Source: Advenella sp048381675
GTDB taxonomy: Bacteria > Pseudomonadota > Gammaproteobacteria > Burkholderiales > Burkholderiaceae_B
DNA length: 64,000 nucleotides
Assembly (NCBI RefSeq): GCF_048381675.1
Contig: NZ_JBLWIS010000007.1
Location: forward strand, 83,094 to 147,093
Direction of reading: 5' to 3'
Both the position numbers and the translations under genes were made by a program. Position 1 is the first letter of the stretch. Every line of letters starts with the position of its first letter. Positions 45,414 to 53,683 of the stretch are shown here, in pieces. The notes beneath the pieces are model-generated. The model saw only the letters and a program-made list of their open reading frames with translations. It was not told where the DNA came from and searched no databases.

Positions 45414-45462
45414 CTGCTTTGGTAATGAATGCGAACTCGTCTCACCATCAACTACAAAGCAG
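45414..45462 (-). other. possible expression-platform hairpin of the SAH riboswitch
   Basis: CTGCTTTG (45414-45421) and CAAAGCAG (45455-45462), perfect 8-bp arms, lie between the riboswitch and the ahcY start. Switching mechanism (translation or transcription) is not clear from the sequence. Confidence 0.4.
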
Positions 45463-45496
45463 GTTAATGATGAGCGCCGTTACATGAAAAAATGTC

Positions 45497-45578
45497 TTCC
45501 GAGCCTGGCAGATTGGACTGGTTAGATGCATGAAGTGAACCATGCTCAACCGGCAATCTGTCGCAGCGCCCCTCGGAA
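45497..45578 (-). promoter_or_regulatory. SAH riboswitch upstream of ahcY
   Basis: On the minus strand the 5' part TTCCGAGGGGCGCTGCGA (45578-45561) and the 3' part CCAGGCTCGGAA (45508-45497) match the conserved core of the S-adenosylhomocysteine riboswitch (GAGGRGCGYUGC ... CCAGGCUCGG). TTCCGAG pairs perfectly with CTCGGAA to close the P1 helix. These riboswitches turn on ahcY operons in Betaproteobacteria and Gammaproteobacteria when SAH is high. Confidence 0.92.
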
Positions 45579-45620
45579 ATGTTCGGAATAGTTTACCCCA
45601 AACGCATTATTTAAAGTTCA

Positions 45621-45659
45621 AAAATGTGTCTTGTCAGCGAAGATGGCAAGACACATTTT
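45621..45659 (-). terminator. terminator after metK
   Basis: AAAATGTGTCTTG (45621-45633) and CAAGACACATTTT (45647-45659) form a perfect 13-bp stem with a 13-nt loop, 11 bp after the metK stop, followed on the minus strand by a T. The A/T flanks supply the U-rich tail. It separates metK from the riboswitch-led ahcY transcript. Confidence 0.85.
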
Positions 45660-45670
45660 GCATACCCCCC

Positions 45671-46834
45671 TTAACGGGCGTTTTTCAGTGCATTGACCCT
45701 GTCGGTGGCCTCCCAGGTAAACTCGGGCTCGGGACGGCCAAAGTGACCATAAGCGGCGGTTTTACTGTAAATGGGTCGCAACAGGTCCAGCATTTGAACA
45801 ATACCACGTGGACGCAGGTCAAAATGCTCACGCACCAGCAAGGCGATTTCATCATCAGGAATAACACCGGTGCCTTCGGTATAGACCGTAATGTTAATGG
45901 GCTCGGCCACGCCAATGGCGTAACTTACCTGAACCTGACACTGGCGCGCCAAACCGGCAGCCACAATATTCTTGGCAACGTAGCGGGCGGCATAAGCTGC
46001 GGAACGGTCTACCTTTGAAGGATCCTTGCCAGAGAAAGCGCCACCGCCGTGCGGGCAGGCACCACCATAGGTATCTACGATGATTTTGCGTCCGGTAAGG
46101 CCGCAGTCGCCCTGTGGACCGCCAATCACGAAAATGCCGGTTGGATTAACCAGGAATTTGGTTTTTGGGGTAATCAGGCCATCAGGGAAGCTGGGCTTGA
46201 TAATGTCCTCGATCACCGCCTCACGAATGGAAGACTGTGAAATTTCAGGGGCATGCTGGGTAGACAGCACAACCGTATCCACCTCTGCGGGCTTGCCGTT
46301 AACATAACGGAAAGTCACCTGTGATTTGGCATCGGGACGCAACCAGGGCAAGCGGCCGTCCTTGCGCAATTCACTTTGGCGCTGGACCAGGCGGTGGGCA
46401 TACCAGATTGGGGCAGGCATCAGGTCAGGGGTTTCATCGCAGGCATAGCCAAACATCAAACCCTGGTCACCGGCACCCTGGTTAAGGATTTCATCTGGGC
46501 TACGGTCTACACCCTGCGCAATATCGGGAGATTGCTTGTCATAGGCAACCAGTACGGCACAACCTTTGTAATCAATCCCATAAGCCGTGTTATCGTAGCC
46601 AATGCGCTTGATGGTGTCGCGTGCAACCTGGATATAATCAATATTTGCCGTTGTGGTGATTTCACCGGCCAGCACTACCAGTCCGGTATTGCATAAGGTT
46701 TCAGCGGCAACCCGGGCATTAGGATCTTCGGCCAGAATGGCATCCAGAATGGCGTCGGAAATCTGGTCAGCCACCTTATCGGGGTGACCTTCTGAAACAG
46801 ACTCGGAAGTAAATAAAAAATCGTTTTGAGCCAT
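45671..46834 (-). CDS. metK: S-adenosylmethionine synthetase
   Basis: A 387-residue enzyme that makes SAM from methionine and ATP. SESVSEGHPDKVADQISDAI (about residues 10-29), GAGDQGLMFGYACDETP (about 118-134), and the P-loop-like GGGAFSGKDPSKVDRSAAYA (about 262-281). An AAGGA site lies 9 bases before the ATG. It is read from its own promoter, through a SAM-II-like leader element about 100 nt upstream, and is divergent from lpxL. Confidence 0.97.
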   Translation of the reverse strand: MAQNDFLFTSESVSEGHPDKVADQISDAILDAILAEDPNARVAAETLCNTGLVVLAGEITTTANIDYIQVARDTIKRIGYDNTAYGIDYKGCAVLVAYDKQSPDIAQGVDRSPDEILNQGAGDQGLMFGYACDETPDLMPAPIWYAHRLVQRQSELRKDGRLPWLRPDAKSQVTFRYVNGKPAEVDTVVLSTQHAPEISQSSIREAVIEDIIKPSFPDGLITPKTKFLVNPTGIFVIGGPQGDCGLTGRKIIVDTYGGACPHGGGAFSGKDPSKVDRSAAYAARYVAKNIVAAGLARQCQVQVSYAIGVAEPINITVYTEGTGVIPDDEIALLVREHFDLRPRGIVQMLDLLRPIYSKTAAYGHFGRPEPEFTWEATDRVNALKNAR

Positions 46835-46929
46835 TGATCAGCGTCCTTTTATAATGTCAGAAACTCCGACGTTTTTGAAGTAAGAACGCGCAGCACCTTC
46901 ATTTCAAATGAAATAATAGTAAGGCGCGA

Positions 46930-46996
46930 CGCTTTAGCGGTGTTTTATGAAACCAGTTCATGTCGCCCCGCAAGTTGTCGGTTAACTCAGCGACCA
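46930..46996 (-). promoter_or_regulatory. SAM-II-like riboswitch candidate upstream of metK
   Basis: On the minus strand: GTCGC, loop TGAGTTAACCG, CTTGC, GCGAC (pairs with GTCGC), then hairpin ATGAA-CTGGT-TTCAT and ACCGCTAAAG. TGA-x-TTAACCG, TTGC and the 3' GCTAAA recall the SAM-II consensus as I remember it. The predicted P2 pseudoknot (GAGTT with AACAC) has one mismatch, and the extra hairpin is unusual. A promoter would start the RNA at this element. The about-100-nt distance to metK is longer than in most SAM-II cases. Confidence 0.45.
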
Positions 46997-47002
46997 TTGA
47001 TC

Positions 47003-47030
47003 ATTTTAAAACATTTATAAAATTTTCCAA
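47003..47030 (-). promoter_or_regulatory. predicted metK promoter
   Basis: Minus strand TTGGAA (47030-47025), 16-bp spacer, TAAAAT (47008-47003); predicted start near 46996, right at the SAM-II-like element. The rest of the 422-bp metK-lpxL gap (47031-47256) shows no further gene. Confidence 0.5.
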
Positions 47031-47256
47031 GCAAAGCCCCTGTTAACTTCACAGATTCTTTGAAAATACCTGAAAAACCACCCTGCTTAATACGACGGCA
47101 ATACCCGTTAGCCGTTCCTTGTTCCCGTTTCCGCGCCTGCGCATTCCCATCCACTGGCCGCATGTGTTAAATTGCTTTTTAGTTAAAACCATAGTGAAAC
47201 CTTAACTGTTTAGGGTTCCTTTGCGCTGATTTATCCAGCCATCAATTTCCTATTGC

Positions 47257-48147
47257 ATGAAATCCACCAAAAGAAAACTCCTTGATGTCGTCTTCAACTG
47301 GTTTGGCAAGACCTCACACAAACGACGCCAGCAACTGGGGCATATGCTTAGTGTCCTGTCACCCCTTATCATGAAGCGCAGGGCCGCGATTGTCCGCAAA
47401 AACCTGGCACTATGCTTTCCCGATGCCTCGCCCCAACAACGTGAACAATGGCAAAAGCAACACTTCCGTGTCCTGGCCCAATCGATTATTGACCGTGGCC
47501 TGTTCTGGTTTGGCTCACCGGAAAGCATTCTGGCAACCATCCACATGGAGGGCTTTGAACATATCGAACAACTCCTGGCGGAAAAACGCCCCATCCTGAT
47601 GCTGGCCCCCCATTTTGTCCCGCTTGACGCCGCCGCTACCCGACTTTCCATGTTCCTGAAAAAAGCGGCTACCATTTATACGCCACAGCACGACCCGGAA
47701 ATTGACGATATTGTCAGGGAAGGACGCGGCCGCTTCAACGAGATTCACCTGATCAGCCGCAAGGAAGGGGTGCGAGGCATGCTCCGCCACCTGAAAGAAG
47801 GCACACCGGTTTACTACCTTCCCGACATGGACTTTGGTCGCAAGGGTTCCATTTTCGTGCCATTTTTCAATATTCCCGCCGCCACTCTGCCCACAACCGC
47901 CCAAATTGCCAAGTCCTGGCATGCTGCGGTGGTTCCGATTGTCAGTCGCTGGGACCCGGCCACTGGCCACTATCATGTCCAGGTACTGCCGGCACTGGAA
48001 GATTTTCCCGGCGAACAAAGCATCGAAGCGGCCACCACCCGTATCAACCACTTGCTTGAACAATGGATCCTGCAGGAACCCAGCCAGTATTATTGGGTGC
48101 ACCGCCGCTTCAAGACCCGTCCTGAAGGCGAGGAAAAAATTTATTGA
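47257..48147 (+). CDS. lauroyl/lysophospholipid acyltransferase, LpxL/HtrB family
   Basis: A 296-residue membrane-associated acyltransferase that adds a secondary acyl chain to lipid A. The catalytic HxxxxD is in APHFVPLDAAATRL (about residues 123-136); other blocks are RKEGVRGMLRHLKEG, YYLPDMDFGRKGSIFVPFF and the C-terminal PSQYYWVHRRFKTRPEGE. No long N-terminal membrane helix is evident beyond a weak one near residue 30-45. It precedes dapF with a 78-bp gap. Chain length and position on lipid A are unknown. Confidence 0.9.
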   Translation: MKSTKRKLLDVVFNWFGKTSHKRRQQLGHMLSVLSPLIMKRRAAIVRKNLALCFPDASPQQREQWQKQHFRVLAQSIIDRGLFWFGSPESILATIHMEGFEHIEQLLAEKRPILMLAPHFVPLDAAATRLSMFLKKAATIYTPQHDPEIDDIVREGRGRFNEIHLISRKEGVRGMLRHLKEGTPVYYLPDMDFGRKGSIFVPFFNIPAATLPTTAQIAKSWHAAVVPIVSRWDPATGHYHVQVLPALEDFPGEQSIEAATTRINHLLEQWILQEPSQYYWVHRRFKTRPEGEEKIY

Positions 48148-48225
48148 AACAGATCCGGCAATCAAACCGCATGCCGGGAATTTTCAGTCCATAATAAACT
48201 TGGTTTTTTTACATATCAGGCATCT

Positions 48226-49110
48226 ATGATTTGGCAATTTACAAAAATGCATGGCGCTGGCAATGATTTTATCGTTCTTGATGGCGTCAGCCAACCGATT
48301 GAAATGACCGCTGAACGGGCGCGAGCCCTGGCGCATCGCCAGCTTGGCATCGGTGCCGACCAGATTCTGCTGGTAGAAACCCCTTCCCATCCCGAAGCCG
48401 ATTTCCGTTATCGGATCTTCAATGCCGATGGCAGTGAGGTGGAACATTGCGGCAACGGTTCACGCTGTTTTGTACGTTTTGTGCATGAACAAAGACTGTC
48501 CCGTCGCAACCCGCTAAAGGCAGAAATCGCTACCGGCCTGATTATTCTTGAAGAAAAAGAAGACCAGAGCGTTACCGTAGACATGGGTATCACCCGCTTT
48601 GATCCCGCCGCCCTGCCCTTTGACACCCAAGGCCTGCACCACACCCAGGAACACGAGGAAACCATCTGGCACCTGCCCTTGCCCAACGCAGGCACGGTCA
48701 AACTATCAGCGCTGGCAATCTCCAATCCGCATGCGGTACAGCTGGTAGATAATATTGATACCGCCCCTGTTAATGAACAGGGCCCTCTTATAGAGAACCA
48801 TCCCCGCTTTGGCAATCGCGTCAATGCCGGGTTCATGCAAATCATCAACCGCAACCAAATACGGCTGCGGGTTTATGAGCGTGGCGTGGGTGAAACCCTG
48901 TCTTGTGGCACCGGCGCCTGCGCCGCGGTCGCTACCGGCATCCGTCGTGGCCTGCTAGACTCTCCAGTCAGCGTCCAGACGCGAGGAGGCACATTAACCA
49001 TTGAATGGGACGGCACCCGATTGCACATGACCGGCCCGGCCACCACGGTGTTTTCAGGTCAGGTTGATATTGATAAACTGGTTAAAGATTTTTGCTTAAA
49101 GGATGAATAG
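48226..49110 (+). CDS. dapF: diaminopimelate epimerase
   Basis: A 294-residue two-domain epimerase. The N-terminus FTKMHGAGNDFIVLDGV, first catalytic Cys in EHCGNGSRCF (about residue 76), second Cys in LSCGTGACAAVATG (about 226) and GFMQIINRNQIRLRVYERGVGE. It converts LL-DAP to meso-DAP for lysine and peptidoglycan. dapF-DUF484-xerC is the conserved order in proteobacteria. Confidence 0.96.
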   Translation: MIWQFTKMHGAGNDFIVLDGVSQPIEMTAERARALAHRQLGIGADQILLVETPSHPEADFRYRIFNADGSEVEHCGNGSRCFVRFVHEQRLSRRNPLKAEIATGLIILEEKEDQSVTVDMGITRFDPAALPFDTQGLHHTQEHEETIWHLPLPNAGTVKLSALAISNPHAVQLVDNIDTAPVNEQGPLIENHPRFGNRVNAGFMQIINRNQIRLRVYERGVGETLSCGTGACAAVATGIRRGLLDSPVSVQTRGGTLTIEWDGTRLHMTGPATTVFSGQVDIDKLVKDFCLKDE

Positions 49111-49114
49111 ACTT

Positions 49115-49771
49115 ATGTCAGAGACAAAGCTTGAGGCGGATGAAGTTGCCATTTTTCTTAAAAACAACCCTTCTTTTTTTGAAGACCATGCCCAGCTGTT
49201 TGCCAGCCTGTCCATTCCCCATCCCTACGCAGACCGCACCCTGTCGCTAGGCGCCCGTCAGGTCATGACTCTGCGCAAGCGCAGCAAGGCGCTTGAATGG
49301 AAACTGGCCGAACTGATGCAGAATGCCGACTCAAACGCCTCTATCAGCGATAGCATGACGCTTTGGTGCACACAAATGCTGGCTGAAAAAAACAAGCAGA
49401 AATTGCCTGCGACCATCATTGAAAGCCTGAAGCAGGCCTTTGAGCAGCTTGACGTATCCTTGCGGCTGTGGGACCTGCCCATGCTTCGGACAAAAAAATT
49501 CAAGCTTGATGAAGATCCGGCACTGCATGCTTACGCCAGCTCGCTGGAAAAACCTTATTGTGGTCCAGAAGGCTATCTTCCCGCGCACGAATGGCTTGAA
49601 GAAAAACCGGCCTCGGTTGCCATGCTTCCACTGAAAACAGAAAACCGGACGTTTGGCCTGCTGGTTTTCGGGGCTGCCAGTGAAGAACATTTTACCCCGG
49701 ATATGGGCACGGTTTTTCTGGAAAACCTGGGAAAACTGGCCAGCGCCAGCCTAAGCCGCCTGATCGCATAA
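49115..49771 (+). CDS. DUF484 family protein
   Basis: A 218-residue GAF-like protein of unknown role between dapF and xerC. EADEVAIFLKNNPSFFEDH at the start is the family hallmark (V-x-x-FL-x-x-xPxFF), then SLGARQVMTLRKRSKALEWKLA and a GAF-like half ending GTVFLENLGKLASASLSRL. The ATG at 49115 (MSETKLEADEV) follows the dapF stop; an in-frame ATG at 49103 would overlap dapF. It ends 1 bp before xerC. Confidence 0.87.
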   Translation: MSETKLEADEVAIFLKNNPSFFEDHAQLFASLSIPHPYADRTLSLGARQVMTLRKRSKALEWKLAELMQNADSNASISDSMTLWCTQMLAEKNKQKLPATIIESLKQAFEQLDVSLRLWDLPMLRTKKFKLDEDPALHAYASSLEKPYCGPEGYLPAHEWLEEKPASVAMLPLKTENRTFGLLVFGAASEEHFTPDMGTVFLENLGKLASASLSRLIA

Positions 49772-49772
49772 A

Positions 49773-50726
49773 ATGAGCCAACCCCTGCCTGCCGCCATGG
49801 AACAATGGCTGGCGTACTTGCACACAAACAAGCGTTATTCACCCCATACACTGGCTGCATACCGCAGGGACCTGGCACAACTGGCAAGACTGCATCCCGA
49901 TACAGAGCTGGCCAGCATGACCAACCAGCAAATCCGCACTGCCATTGCCCGCCTGCACGCCAGCCAAATGAGTCCGCGCAGCCTGGCGCGCATTCTGTCT
50001 GCCTGGCGCGGCTTCTATGCATGGTGGGTACCACTGGCCAAACTAAGCATCAATCCGGCCAAAAATGTCAAAACACCCAAGGTTCCCCAAAGCCTGCCCA
50101 AAGCATTGTCGGTAGAGCAAACCCAGGCCCTGCTTGACCATCCGGCCAAAAACCTGCAAAACGACCCGGTCCAGCTGCGCGACCAGGCCATGTTCGAGTT
50201 GTTTTACTCCAGCGGGCTGCGCTTGGCCGAGCTGGTCCAACTGGACACTCACTACACAAAAAAAGACGATTATGAGTCGGCCGGCTGGCTTAACCTGGAT
50301 GAGCGCGAATTGACCGTCAGGGGCAAAGGCAATAAAACACGGCTGGTTCCGTTAGGCAAAAAAGCGCAGGAAGCAATCTTGATGTGGCTACAAGTCCGCG
50401 CCTCGCTGCTGAAACCGGCAACCCCAGGGCACGATTCAAACGCGCTTTTTTTGGGGGAGCGCGGCTCACGCATCACCCCAAGGGTAGTGCAATTGCAACT
50501 GAAAAAATTTGCCCGGCAATCGGAAATACCCGGCCAGATTCATCCGCACGTACTACGCCACAGTTTTGCCAGCCACCTGCTGCAATCAGCCCAGGACTTG
50601 CGCGCGGTACAAGAGCTGCTTGGTCATGCAAACATATCAACCACGCAAATTTATACCCGGCTGGATTTTCAGCACCTGGCCAAAGCTTATGACCAGGCGC
50701 ATCCAAGGGCCAAAAGAAAAAACTGA
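49773..50726 (+). CDS. xerC: tyrosine recombinase XerC
   Basis: A 317-residue site-specific recombinase that resolves chromosome dimers at dif with XerD. N-terminal SAM-like core-binding domain (about 10-95), catalytic domain with Arg in YSSGLRLAELV (about 149), Lys in VRGKGNKTRLVPL, HVLRHSFASH (about 259-268), LGHANISTTQIYTRLD with His about 285 and the nucleophilic Tyr about 294. Its length exceeds E. coli XerC (298) by a short insertion (residues about 155-175). Confidence 0.95.
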   Translation: MSQPLPAAMEQWLAYLHTNKRYSPHTLAAYRRDLAQLARLHPDTELASMTNQQIRTAIARLHASQMSPRSLARILSAWRGFYAWWVPLAKLSINPAKNVKTPKVPQSLPKALSVEQTQALLDHPAKNLQNDPVQLRDQAMFELFYSSGLRLAELVQLDTHYTKKDDYESAGWLNLDERELTVRGKGNKTRLVPLGKKAQEAILMWLQVRASLLKPATPGHDSNALFLGERGSRITPRVVQLQLKKFARQSEIPGQIHPHVLRHSFASHLLQSAQDLRAVQELLGHANISTTQIYTRLDFQHLAKAYDQAHPRAKRKN

Positions 50727-51722
50727 CTACTTGAGCGCTTCGGTAATGACACGGACATTGCTCCGCATCATGCCCAGATAGGAATCAGCTTCACCGGTTT
50801 TGGACAAGGCATCCGAATACAGTATACCCCCCACTTTTGCACCCGTTTCTTTGGAAATTTGATCCTGCAGCTTATTGCTTTTCACATTTTCCAGAAACAC
50901 AGCGGGTATCTGCTGTTCCTTGATTTGCCTTATTATTGCAGAGATATCTTTGGCGGAAGGCTCGGCCGATGTGGAGATACCTAAGGGGGCAATCACTTCA
51001 AGGCCGTATGCATCGGCAAAATAGCCAAAGGCCTCATGCGTCGTGACAATTTTCCTGCGTTCGACCGGAATTTCTGACATGGACTTGCGAACCTGCTCAT
51101 CAAGCGCCTGCATCTGCTTGATGTAGTCTTGGGCATTGCCCGCATACAATGCGGCATTCTCAGGGTCTGCCTGCGTCAACGCCTGGGCAATATTGCGAAC
51201 ATAAACCTGCCCGTTGGCCAGATCCTGCCAGGCATGTGGATCAAACTCTCCATGATCATGCTCATGTTCATGCTCTTGTTCGTTTTCTTGTTCAGGGTGC
51301 TCATGCCCTTCATGCCCGTGATCATCATGCTCGTGCTCATCATCAACGGACGCCTCACCCAGTTTACGCACTTTTACGCCATCACTGGCAACGATGACCT
51401 TGCCCTTGAACCCCGAAGAAGCCAGCAAACGGTCGGTCCAGCTATCCAGGCCAAGTCCGTTGACAAACAGCAGTTTGGTGTCAGGAGAGGACATTTTTTT
51501 AACATCCTGTGGTGTCAGTTCAACTTCATGCGAATTGCCGTCGGCAGGCACCAGTGAAACCACATTGACCTGATCGGCACCCACCGATTTCACCATATCG
51601 GCCAGAATGGAAAAACTGGCAACCACTTCGATGGGGGCCTTGGCATGTACGGGCAAGGCAGAACCCAACAAACCCGCCAGCACCATGGCTGGCACGCCTT
51701 TAAAATAGGCCTGAAATTTCAT
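50727..51722 (-). CDS. znuA: zinc ABC transporter substrate-binding protein
   Basis: A 331-residue cluster A-I binding protein. The signal peptide is about residues 1-28 (ending VHAKA). An acidic His-rich loop lies at about 118-158 (DDEHEHDDHGHEGHEH and more), typical of ZnuA and not MntA/TroA. Metal ligands are expected in SFSILADMVKSVGAD, GNSHEVELTPQDV, ITTHEAFGYF-like TTHEAFGYFADAYG and GILYSDALS. The start at 51722 is preferred over a longer frame through znuB. It is the last gene of the operon. Confidence 0.9.
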   Translation of the reverse strand: MKFQAYFKGVPAMVLAGLLGSALPVHAKAPIEVVASFSILADMVKSVGADQVNVVSLVPADGNSHEVELTPQDVKKMSSPDTKLLFVNGLGLDSWTDRLLASSGFKGKVIVASDGVKVRKLGEASVDDEHEHDDHGHEGHEHPEQENEQEHEHEHDHGEFDPHAWQDLANGQVYVRNIAQALTQADPENAALYAGNAQDYIKQMQALDEQVRKSMSEIPVERRKIVTTHEAFGYFADAYGLEVIAPLGISTSAEPSAKDISAIIRQIKEQQIPAVFLENVKSNKLQDQISKETGAKVGGILYSDALSKTGEADSYLGMMRSNVRVITEALK

Positions 51723-51735
51723 TGTTTTGATCCTG

Positions 51736-52608
51736 TTATTGGTTGAAAAAACTGATACGACTGCGAATAACACCACCTTGGCGACCAAACAACAAGCCCA
51801 GGATATAAAACAGGCCGGCAACCAGGATAATAGCCGTAGAGGCAGGCACACTGTAGTGATAGGAAATGACCAAACCGGCGTAGGCTGACAATGCGCCAAT
51901 CAGGGCTGCCATCACCAGCTGGCTGCCTACCGTACGCGCGCAAAATCGAGCGGCAGCGGCCGGCAACATCATCATGCCCACCACCATCAAGGTACCCAGC
52001 ACCTGAAAACCGGCCACCAGGTTCACTACCAGCAACATCAGGAACAGCATATGAACCAGCGATCCGCCACCACCTTCGGAGCGTAAAAAACCGGGATCCA
52101 GGCACTCGATAATCAAGGGCCGGTAAATTAACGACAATAACAGGATAGTCAGGCTGCTGACCACCATGATAAACAGCAGGGCCTTGTCATCCAGCCCCAG
52201 CACGGAACCGAACAGGACATGCAGCAAATCCATATTGGAGCCCTTCAGGGACAGCAACATGACCCCCAACCCAAGGGAAATAAGATAAAAAGCGGCAAAA
52301 CTGGCATCTTCCTTCAGGGAAGTAAGCCTGGATACTACGCCTGCCAGCAGGGCAACCAGCAATCCGGTTAACATCCCCCCCACCAACATGGCCGTCAAGG
52401 AAACCCCGGCAATCAGAAAACCGGCAGCCACCCCTGGCAATATGGCATGCGACATGGAGTCAGCCACGAGGCTCATGCGCCGCAAAATAAGAAACACACC
52501 CAACGGCCCGGTGGCCACAGCCAGAAAAATGGCACCGAACAGGGCACGGTTCATGAATCCGAATTCAACAAAGGGAGAAAGAAAAATCTCGTATAAACCG
52601 CCCATCAA
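51736..52608 (-). CDS. znuB: zinc ABC transporter permease
   Basis: A 290-residue ABC-3-family permease with about eight or nine hydrophobic helices. Family marks are FLILRRMSLVADSMSHAILPG-type core (LRRMSLVADSMSHAILPGVA, about residues 42-61), GVMLLSLKG, DPGFLRSEGGG and GTLMVVGMMMLPAAAAR. Start overlaps the znuC stop by 4 bp. It forms the membrane channel for zinc delivered by ZnuA. Confidence 0.92.
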   Translation of the reverse strand: MMGGLYEIFLSPFVEFGFMNRALFGAIFLAVATGPLGVFLILRRMSLVADSMSHAILPGVAAGFLIAGVSLTAMLVGGMLTGLLVALLAGVVSRLTSLKEDASFAAFYLISLGLGVMLLSLKGSNMDLLHVLFGSVLGLDDKALLFIMVVSSLTILLLSLIYRPLIIECLDPGFLRSEGGGGSLVHMLFLMLLVVNLVAGFQVLGTLMVVGMMMLPAAAARFCARTVGSQLVMAALIGALSAYAGLVISYHYSVPASTAIILVAGLFYILGLLFGRQGGVIRSRISFFNQ

Positions 52609-53315
52609 AAGCCTCCGAGCGAGAGGCGACGGGCCTTCTGCAGATTTTCTTCAGTAAGGATTTCAGCGGTTTTACCCCAGGCAACCACTTGCCTGGCCAG
52701 CAAAAGCGTCTCGGGAAAACATTGCCTGACCCGGTCCACATCGTGCAAAACGGCAATGATGGTTCGCCCTTCAGCGTGCCATCCCAAAATAATGCGCATC
52801 AGGTCTTCACAGGTATCTTCATCAACAGCGGCAAAAGGCTCATCCAGCAACAACACCTTTGCGTCGCGCACCATTAAACGGGCAAACAGGGCCCGTTGCA
52901 GCTGCCCGCCCGACAAACTGCCAATCAGCTGGTCGGCCACCGGCTGCAAGCCAACTTTTTCAAGCGCATCATTGATGCGGGCACGTTCAGTCTTGCCATA
53001 TTGCCGCCAGGGTCCGATCCGGCGCCAGGCTCCCATGGCTACCAGCTCGTAGGTGGTGATGGGAAAACTGCGATCAAGGTCGCTAATCTGGGGAAGCAAG
53101 GAAAGTTCCTTGCGAAAAGCCGGGGCAATTTCGATGCTGCCTGCGGTTGGCTTGAGAAAATTGATGATACCTTTGACCAGAGTGGATTTGCCGGCTCCGT
53201 TAGCACCAAGGATCGCGGTAAGCGTACCTTGGTTGAACTGTCCGGAGATATGCTGAAGCACCGGTTTGTCCCGCCACCCGAGCGATACATCATTCAGGCG
53301 GATAACAGGATTCAC
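52605..53315 (-). CDS. znuC: zinc ABC transporter ATP-binding protein
   Basis: A 236-residue ATPase. Walker A GANGAGKST is at about residues 37-45, the Q-loop in SLLPQISDLDRSFP, the signature LSGGQLQRALFARLM (about 138-152) and Walker B VLLLDEPFAAVDE (about 160-172). The start is set at GTG 53315 because it overlaps the stop of the small upstream gene (GTGA); the first codons then read VNPVIRLNDVSLGW, the normal ABC beginning. A longer ATG start at 53384 would run inside that gene. Confidence 0.9.
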   Translation of the reverse strand: MNPVIRLNDVSLGWRDKPVLQHISGQFNQGTLTAILGANGAGKSTLVKGIINFLKPTAGSIEIAPAFRKELSLLPQISDLDRSFPITTYELVAMGAWRRIGPWRQYGKTERARINDALEKVGLQPVADQLIGSLSGGQLQRALFARLMVRDAKVLLLDEPFAAVDEDTCEDLMRIILGWHAEGRTIIAVLHDVDRVRQCFPETLLLARQVVAWGKTAEILTEENLQKARRLSLGGF

Positions 53316-53509
53316 AGGACCATACCTGAAACCAATGTGCCTAGCCCTGGCAACCAGCCCATGACATAACCGGTTATTCCCCACATGAGCGCCAGCAAAA
53401 GCCCGACCTGCATCACCCTTGCCAACGCGGAATTGAGCAATGGGGATTGAATCCGCTGGCTGGCGGCATGAACAGTAGCTGAAGGATTGCTGGAAAGTGA
53501 GGTTTGCAT
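53312..53509 (-). CDS. small single-pass membrane protein, first gene of the zinc operon
   Basis: A 65-residue protein with a polar Ser-rich N-terminus (about 1-30) and one hydrophobic segment (about residues 33-60: VMQVGLLLALMWGITGYVMG then WLPGLGTLVSGMVL). Its TGA overlaps the GTG start of znuC, a coupling that would be hard to obtain by chance. The frame continues upstream to another ATG at 53548, but 53509 gives a more ordinary length. It has no Cys or His cluster. I do not recognise it. The Zur-type box lies 40 bp upstream. Confidence 0.6.
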   Translation of the reverse strand: MQTSLSSNPSATVHAASQRIQSPLLNSALARVMQVGLLLALMWGITGYVMGWLPGLGTLVSGMVL

Positions 53510-53549
53510 AACAGTGACGAGGCTGAAAAGGCGTAAAACAATCAACAAA

Positions 53550-53564
53550 TGATATGATATAACA
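53550..53564. promoter_or_regulatory. Zur-type box between zur and the zinc uptake operon
   Basis: TGATATG-A-TATAACA agrees with the Zur-like TGTTATA-N-TATAACA at 12 of 14 half-site positions. It lies 41 bp before the small first gene of znu and 120 bp before zur, in an AT-rich gap, so one Zur dimer could control both directions. Confidence 0.55.
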
Positions 53565-53683
53565 TATTAAAACATAAAATAACCGGCAATGTCATTAAAA
53601 TTCTCCTTGCCGAGACACTTTTTCCACTTCATGGTACATTGGCCTAAAGTATCAACTTATTATTTTTATTATTAAAATCGTTC

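Noticed and set aside
51129..51557. Hydrophobic frame opposite the ZnuA His loop, membrane-protein-like
   Set aside because: The hydrophobic look comes from reading the His/Asp codon repeats in reverse; znuA is well supported there.
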